This document shows positions 61,601 to 64,000 of a stretch of DNA of 64,000 nucleotides, piece by piece. Position 1 is the first letter of the stretch. Each line of letters begins with the position of its first letter. A model generated the notes under the pieces. That model was given only the letters and a program-made list of their open reading frames with translations, ran no database searches and was not told the origin of the DNA. The DNA is from Serripes groenlandicus (lineage: Eukaryota > Mollusca > Bivalvia > Cardiida > Cardiidae): positions 108,513,536-108,577,535 of the forward strand of contig JASEVX010000001.1 of the NCBI GenBank assembly GCA_031761405.1. The letters run 5' to 3'. A program made the position numbers and the translations under genes.

Positions 61601-62675
61601 AGCACCTGTTTCTTCCAGCTTGGTTCAAGGTCAAGGTGATAGACATCATGACATGATAAGAGGTCAAAGGTCATAGAACTATATTTTGTGTCCGCCCCAT
61701 CACTGTCTAACCCTTGAAGGATTTTGAAGTAAATTGCCATGATATTTACCTTATTGAGCAGAGGGCATGTTTCAGTCATGGTCAAACTTTGTGTCCGCTC
61801 TAAAGCTTGAACAGCTTTTTGAAATAAATCACAATAATCACCATATTGAGATGATGTGCTGAGCGCATGTTTCTGCTGGCTCATTTGAGGGTCAAGGTAA
61901 CATTCAGAGGTCAAATGTCATATTTTTTTGTCCATTTTATTTCTCTTAGTATTTTGAAACAATTCTGCACAGCATACATTACCCATATTAAGACGATGTT
62001 CAGAGCATATGTTTCTGCCAGCTCAGTTGAAGGTCAAGTTCATCAAAGTTCATTTGTTTTTGATTCATGTGTTCTCTTGTACTGCCTGAAGGATTTTGAA
62101 ATAACTCACAGAAAATGATAACAATATTGAGATGATGTGAAGAGCGCATGTTTCTGCAATATTAATTTTATTCAAATATATGTATTAGTATTACTTACGA
62201 AAATGTTATAAGGGAGACATATGTTCTTTTTCCAAAACAAATATCTAGTCAATTTTATTACCGCGCCCCGGTAGCTCAGTCGGTAGCGATGCAGGCTGTC
62301 AATCCAGGGGTTGTGAGTTTGAATCCCAGCTTGGCCAACATTCTTTCCGATGTTTGACAAAAGTCACTGTGGCATTCGTCTTTCACCAATGGGCTGTTTA
62401 ACAATTTATGTGGAAAAGCAGCCAGTTGCTTTGAAAGTATGTTGTGTGGTGTACTGGTTTCGGAATACAAGGAAACGCATAAGAAGGTAAACTGGCCACC
62501 GTGATATGAATGAAAAATTGTTGAAAACGGTGTTTAACTCTAATCAATCATTATATTTTCAGCTGTTAAAAATACAACATGTTGTATGCTTTTCACTTCA
62601 GCCCTGAAGCCCCAATTTCGTGATTCCAAAGAGATAGGAGAACTTAGTAAATACTTTCTTATGGTGAATACTGGG
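52598..62675 (+). CDS. TXNDC12: Thioredoxin domain-containing protein 12-like (ERp18/AGR1 family), 3' end outside window
   Basis: ER-lumen thiol-disulfide oxidoreductase of the TXNDC12/AGR family. Four exons join in one frame for 88 codons: signal peptide (1 to about 19), a linker ending HEDVDWLPLEEALEQ (29-42), then the start of a thioredoxin fold with [20 protein letters not shown] across the third intron. The active site is CGAC (59-62), identical to vertebrate TXNDC12 and unlike the CxxS-type sites of AGR2/AGR3, which is why I call TXNDC12. The family is usually about 170 residues, so about half, including any KDEL-like retention tail, lies right of the window. The gene is divergent from VARS1. 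Intron 1 (6.2 kb) contains a Mutator-like element, inverted repeats and MITEs. Confidence 0.93.
52962..54605. mobile_element. Mutator-like TIR element, 1644 bp, with 9-bp target duplication
   Basis: Inverted ends of roughly 65-75 bp containing GGATTCGGCCCAAAAC, TTTTCGGCC and GGTCTTTTTCGGCCTA. GGTACAACC lies directly outside both (52953-52961, 54606-54614). Long TIRs with a 9-bp duplication fit the MULE group (inference). The interior has ACGTAAATTCAATTAAAATG repeats, a 117-bp palindrome (53997-54113) and a 124-bp direct duplication (54214, 54338), but no transposase. Lies in intron 1 of the TXNDC12-like gene. Confidence 0.75.
54635..55085. repeat. Interlocked inverted repeats A-B-A'-B'
   Basis: A (54635 to about 54800, TACAGGTCCCTGTTCTC, CCTTTAGTTCAAGGACTG) pairs with A' (about 54880-55027). 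B (about 54815-54880, TCTTAACATTTATCAGGG) pairs with B' (about 55030-55085). The two pairings cross instead of nesting, so this is not a simple fold-back. Confidence 0.7.
55127..55320 (+). mobile_element. Decayed MITE copy of the TTAA family
   Basis: GCTTTCCCTTATGCAGACAC at the left, GTCGTCAGCTGCAGATTTGT and GTGAAAGG at the right. Confidence 0.58.
55985..56050 (+). pseudogene. 5S rRNA-derived fragment
   Basis: GAGTTAAGCAACATACATCG, GGTTAGTGCCTGGATGGGTG and ACC follow the AGCTAAGCAG...GGTTAGTACTTGGATGGGAGACC segment of 5S rRNA, which includes its internal control region. The 5' half and the terminal stem are missing, so this is a pseudogene or part of a 5S-derived SINE. Confidence 0.62.
56307..56650 (+). 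mobile_element. Decayed MITE halves flanking a short unrelated stretch
   Basis: 56307-56450 has ACAACAAATCTGCACTGCAG and GAAAAACATTG-type boxes; 56534-56650 has CTTTCTGATGCCTCAG, CTCTGCAGCAGACTAC and CAATTTCTC. They may be one copy split by a small insertion. Confidence 0.5.
56654..56883 (+). mobile_element. TTAA-family MITE, 230 bp, right TTAA changed to CTAA
   Basis: Left TTAACCCTTTCCCTCATAC, right GAGGGAAAGGGCTAA. All internal boxes are intact. Confidence 0.86.
57189..57360 (+). mobile_element. Decayed MITE copy of the TTAA family
   Basis: TTAACTCTTTCCCACAAAC at the left, GTCTGCTGCAGAGGCCTCAG and GTAGGAAAGGAATAA at the right. Confidence 0.6.
57493..57682. repeat. 42-bp minisatellite, 4.5 copies
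   Basis: Unit starts at 57493, 57535, 57577, 57619 and 57661, exactly 42 bp apart, each with AAATTATACC and GTACTGGT, ATTACCCAGGAAATG. Because 42 is divisible by three, both strands stay open across it; I see no other sign of coding. Confidence 0.93.
57930..58070 (-). mobile_element. 5' end of a CAAGAG-class element, minus orientation
   Basis: Read on the minus strand it begins CAAGAGGGCCTAGATAGCCC, TAAATCGCTCACTGGGTG. The core and 3' end are missing or diverged. Confidence 0.55.
58075..58819. other. Intron sequence with no recognised element
   Basis: AT-rich single-copy-looking sequence upstream of TXNDC12 exon 2. A plus-strand open frame at 58563-58778 has no similarity I recognise. Confidence 0.4.
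58820..58889 (+). CDS. TXNDC12: TXNDC12-like exon 2 (residues 23-45)
   Basis: Encodes ESSEWHEDVDWLPLEEALEQ then SEI, corresponding to the GDHIHWRTLEDGKKEA region before the thioredoxin fold. Acceptor TTTCAG, donor GTAAGG. It enters in phase 1 and leaves two bases. Confidence 0.92.
58935..59090 (+). mobile_element. Decayed MITE copy of the TTAA family
   Basis: TTAACCATTTCCCTCCTAAA, GAAAACATTGTGCCAAAAAG, GAAATTGTTC; right end lost. Confidence 0.6.
59100..60720. repeat. Tandem units of about 190 bp interrupted by a CAAGAG-class element
   Basis: Units with GATGATTGGTCTAATT and GGGGGTCACTGGG run from 59100 to 59478 and resume at 60526-60720 after the insertion at 59479-60519. Two to three units are on the left and one on the right. 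Confidence 0.65.
59479..60519 (-). mobile_element. CAAGAG-class element, minus orientation
   Basis: Minus strand: CAAGAGGGCCAAGATGACCC, ATCGATCACCTGA at the 5' end; GATCAGAATAGCTCACCTTG, GGTGATCT at the 3' end. It belongs to the same subfamily as the element at 30359 and the tail at 1-115. T-runs on the plus strand flank both ends. Confidence 0.8.
60781..60833 (+). CDS. TXNDC12: TXNDC12-like exon 3 with the CGAC active site (residues 46-63)
   Basis: Encodes [18 protein letters not shown]; Cys59 and Cys62 are the redox pair. [17 protein letters not shown] is nearly identical to vertebrate TXNDC12. Acceptor TTTCAG, donor GTATGT, leaving one base. Confidence 0.96.
60854..61084 (+). mobile_element. 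TTAA-flanked MITE, full-length older copy, 231 bp
   Basis: TTAACCTTTCCCCACATTC at the left, GTATGTGAGAAAGGGTTAA at the right. It starts 20 bp after TXNDC12 exon 3 and ends 18 bp before the candidate 30-nt exon. Confidence 0.75.
61103..61132 (+). other. Candidate 30-nt cassette microexon of the TXNDC12-like gene
   Basis: Flanked by TTTTGTTTAG and GTGCGT. With the base left by exon 3 it reads EDNSYCIDWK and returns the same phase to exon 4, so including it would insert ten residues, one a Cys, directly after the CGAC site. The core family lacks such an insert, so it may be chance. Confidence 0.3.
61310..61400 (+). mobile_element. Right half of a decayed MITE
   Basis: TTTATACAGATTTTCCATAA, GTTGTCTGCTGCAGATTTGT and GTGGGAAAG boxes remain. 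Confidence 0.5.
61440..62160 (+). repeat. Tandem units of about 160-180 bp with AGGTCA motifs
   Basis: About four units with TTCAAGGTCAAGGT, GAGGTCAAAGGTCAT and GATGATGTGCAGAGC-like segments, each ending near GTTTCTGC. Perfect AGGTCAAAGGTCA occurs at 61501 and 61661. Confidence 0.65.
62265..62553 (+). repeat. tRNA-derived SINE with preserved promoter head
   Basis: A box TAGCTCAGTCGG and B box GAGTTTGAATCCC at tRNA spacing (head 62265-62338). The body has ATTCGTCTTTCACC and ATGTGGAAAAGCAGCCAGTT, with an AATCAATCA-like tail. It ends about 50 bp before TXNDC12 exon 4. Confidence 0.75.
62602..62675 (+). CDS. TXNDC12: TXNDC12-like exon 4 (residues 64-88)
   Basis: Encodes ALKPQFRDSKEIGELSKYFL then MVNTG, matching [23 protein letters not shown]. 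Acceptor CTTCAG, donor GTAAGT, ending in phase 0. A SINE sits directly upstream and supplies a second AG (about 62562) that would shift the frame if used. No further exon is seen up to 64000. Confidence 0.95.
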
Positions 62676-64000
62676 GTAAGTACTAAACATCTTTCCACAC
62701 ACAACAAATCAGCTGCAGAAGACATTGAAAACTTCTTGGTTTTATTTGGATTATCTGAATGAATTGAAGAATAACTATTAATAAACTAATTACTTTAAAT
62801 ATGTTATATCCAAAAGTACTGGCCCAATTTGAAACTACTGTGGCACTAATTCCCTTTGCTAATTTTCGTATAAGCAGTGCTTGCACTAACTTTTTGAAAC
62901 AGGAAGTCCTGACTTCCTGGGTCTGAATTTTGGAAGTCCTGCTCATAATTCTTGGAAGTCCCAGGTGGCACGCTGGCTTTTTTCGCATCTTGCACATTCT
63001 ATTGTGTTTCCCTTTGTTTTATTTTAAAATACATTATTGGAAAAGAAGCTAATTAATACAGAAAGTGGATATTGCTCCTTTGTCAACAATGATATTGTTG
63101 GTTCTACCATAACACTTTTAAACCAGTATGTTTTAATGTGATATAGAATGCTTTTTTCCGATCATGTGTCAAAAGCTATCCAGCATTAAATTCATCAAAA
63201 GATTGGCATGGCCATGATTCATTACATTCACATTAAACATGACTTATGTTCTTAAATCACATTCAGTATGGCAAAAGGAATGATTTCTGTTAATGAGTTA
63301 TTGATTTTATTTTAAACACCAGTAAATAAAGTGTTCTGCAGTGAGACATATAACAAACACACATTAAGGGCACTAAACTTTCATAATAGTCAACTTTAAA
63401 ACAAATAAGAATGAGTGTGAGTAATACTTTCTTGAATGACATTTCCGATTTCCAAAATGCAGAAAATGCACGAAAACCCATTACAAATTACAATACTTAT
63501 TTTCACCTCCAGACTTCAGTTTCTTGTATATTTTAAAAAAATAATGAACTAAAATGGGCTTATATGCAATTTATTTCATAGGCAAGTCCTCTTTGACAGC
63601 TGGCTGTGATTTTGATAGATCTTCATGTCAACTTTGTTTTTAAAAAATCAGCAATTAAAAAGTGTTTCCTATGGATTCAGGCAAACAAAATAATAATCTT
63701 TAAACAGTTAAATTAATATACAATACAATACAAATATTTTATTGCGTTAAACAAACAATATGATAATAGCATAAAATACAAATAAAGACATGGATCTTTT
63801 TTACAGAAGAACATACAAATATTCAACAACGTATAACATTATGGGGAAAACTGGACTCTTTTCAAATTAGCATAGTAAATAAATTTTAAAATATTTTTAG
63901 CAATACTGATAGACTTATTGGAGAGTAAGTTTGTGAATTTTCGTAACGATGGCCAAGTATAGTAATATCGTTTAATATATTTAGTTCTAAGATCCGAATA
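62676..64000. other. Intron 4 of the TXNDC12-like gene, no further exon found
   Basis: A decayed MITE left half lies near 62695-62740 (ACACAACAAATCAGCTGCAG). The rest is AT-rich with no exon matching the next expected block (an acidic EEEP-like segment). Confidence 0.4.

Noticed and set aside
62265..62338. Apparent tRNA gene
   Set aside because: A and B boxes are present, but the acceptor stem does not pair and the sequence continues into a body shared with 37427-37652, so it is a SINE head.

Overview
The window is animal nuclear DNA: AT-rich, with short exons in long introns and a very heavy load of dispersed repeats. Two conserved protein-coding genes lie head to head. The repeat style (tandem-core elements starting CAAGAG with hairpin ends, tRNA-derived SINEs, abundant TTAA MITEs) suggests a mollusc, most likely a bivalve. 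That species-level guess is inference; the two genes fit any bilaterian.

From 52039 leftwards (minus strand) runs a cytosolic-type valyl-tRNA synthetase gene (VARS1). I placed 22 consecutive exons by hand, down to 3710. All splice sites are GT/AG, every exon phase joins, and together they give 925 uninterrupted codons from the initiator Met to the anticodon-binding domain. The C-terminal part lies beyond the left edge. From 52598 rightwards (plus strand) runs a TXNDC12/ERp18-like ER thioredoxin-domain gene: four exons, 88 codons, signal peptide and a WCGAC active site. Its C-terminal half lies beyond the right edge. The 558 bp between the start codons is a candidate bidirectional promoter.

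Almost everything else is intronic repeat. (1) A TTAA-flanked MITE family, 230 bp when intact, recurs dozens of times from near-identical to badly decayed copies. One copy is split by a 1781-bp TA-flanked TIR element. (2) A loose superfamily of elements begins CAAGAG/CAAGAT and ends in a short hairpin followed by an A-run. Members have different tandemly repeated cores and are nested in each other up to three deep (30359-32680; 39897-50167). (3) Three further TIR elements have recognisable boundaries: a hAT-like remnant (43897-45852), a CAGGGTTTTCC element with a 6-bp TSD (47845-49997) and a Mutator-like element with a 9-bp TSD (52962-54605). (4) Other repeats are a 2.1-kb minisatellite of about 55-bp units (27664-29790), a 42-bp minisatellite, a (GA)46-G13 tract beside the first VARS splice donor, SINEs, a 5S-derived fragment and a decayed LINE reverse-transcriptase fragment.

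The two genes have no direct biochemical partnership (cytosolic aminoacylation versus ER disulfide chemistry). Their link is the shared upstream region. I see no prokaryotic features, CRISPR array, intact tRNA or rRNA gene, or intact transposase.
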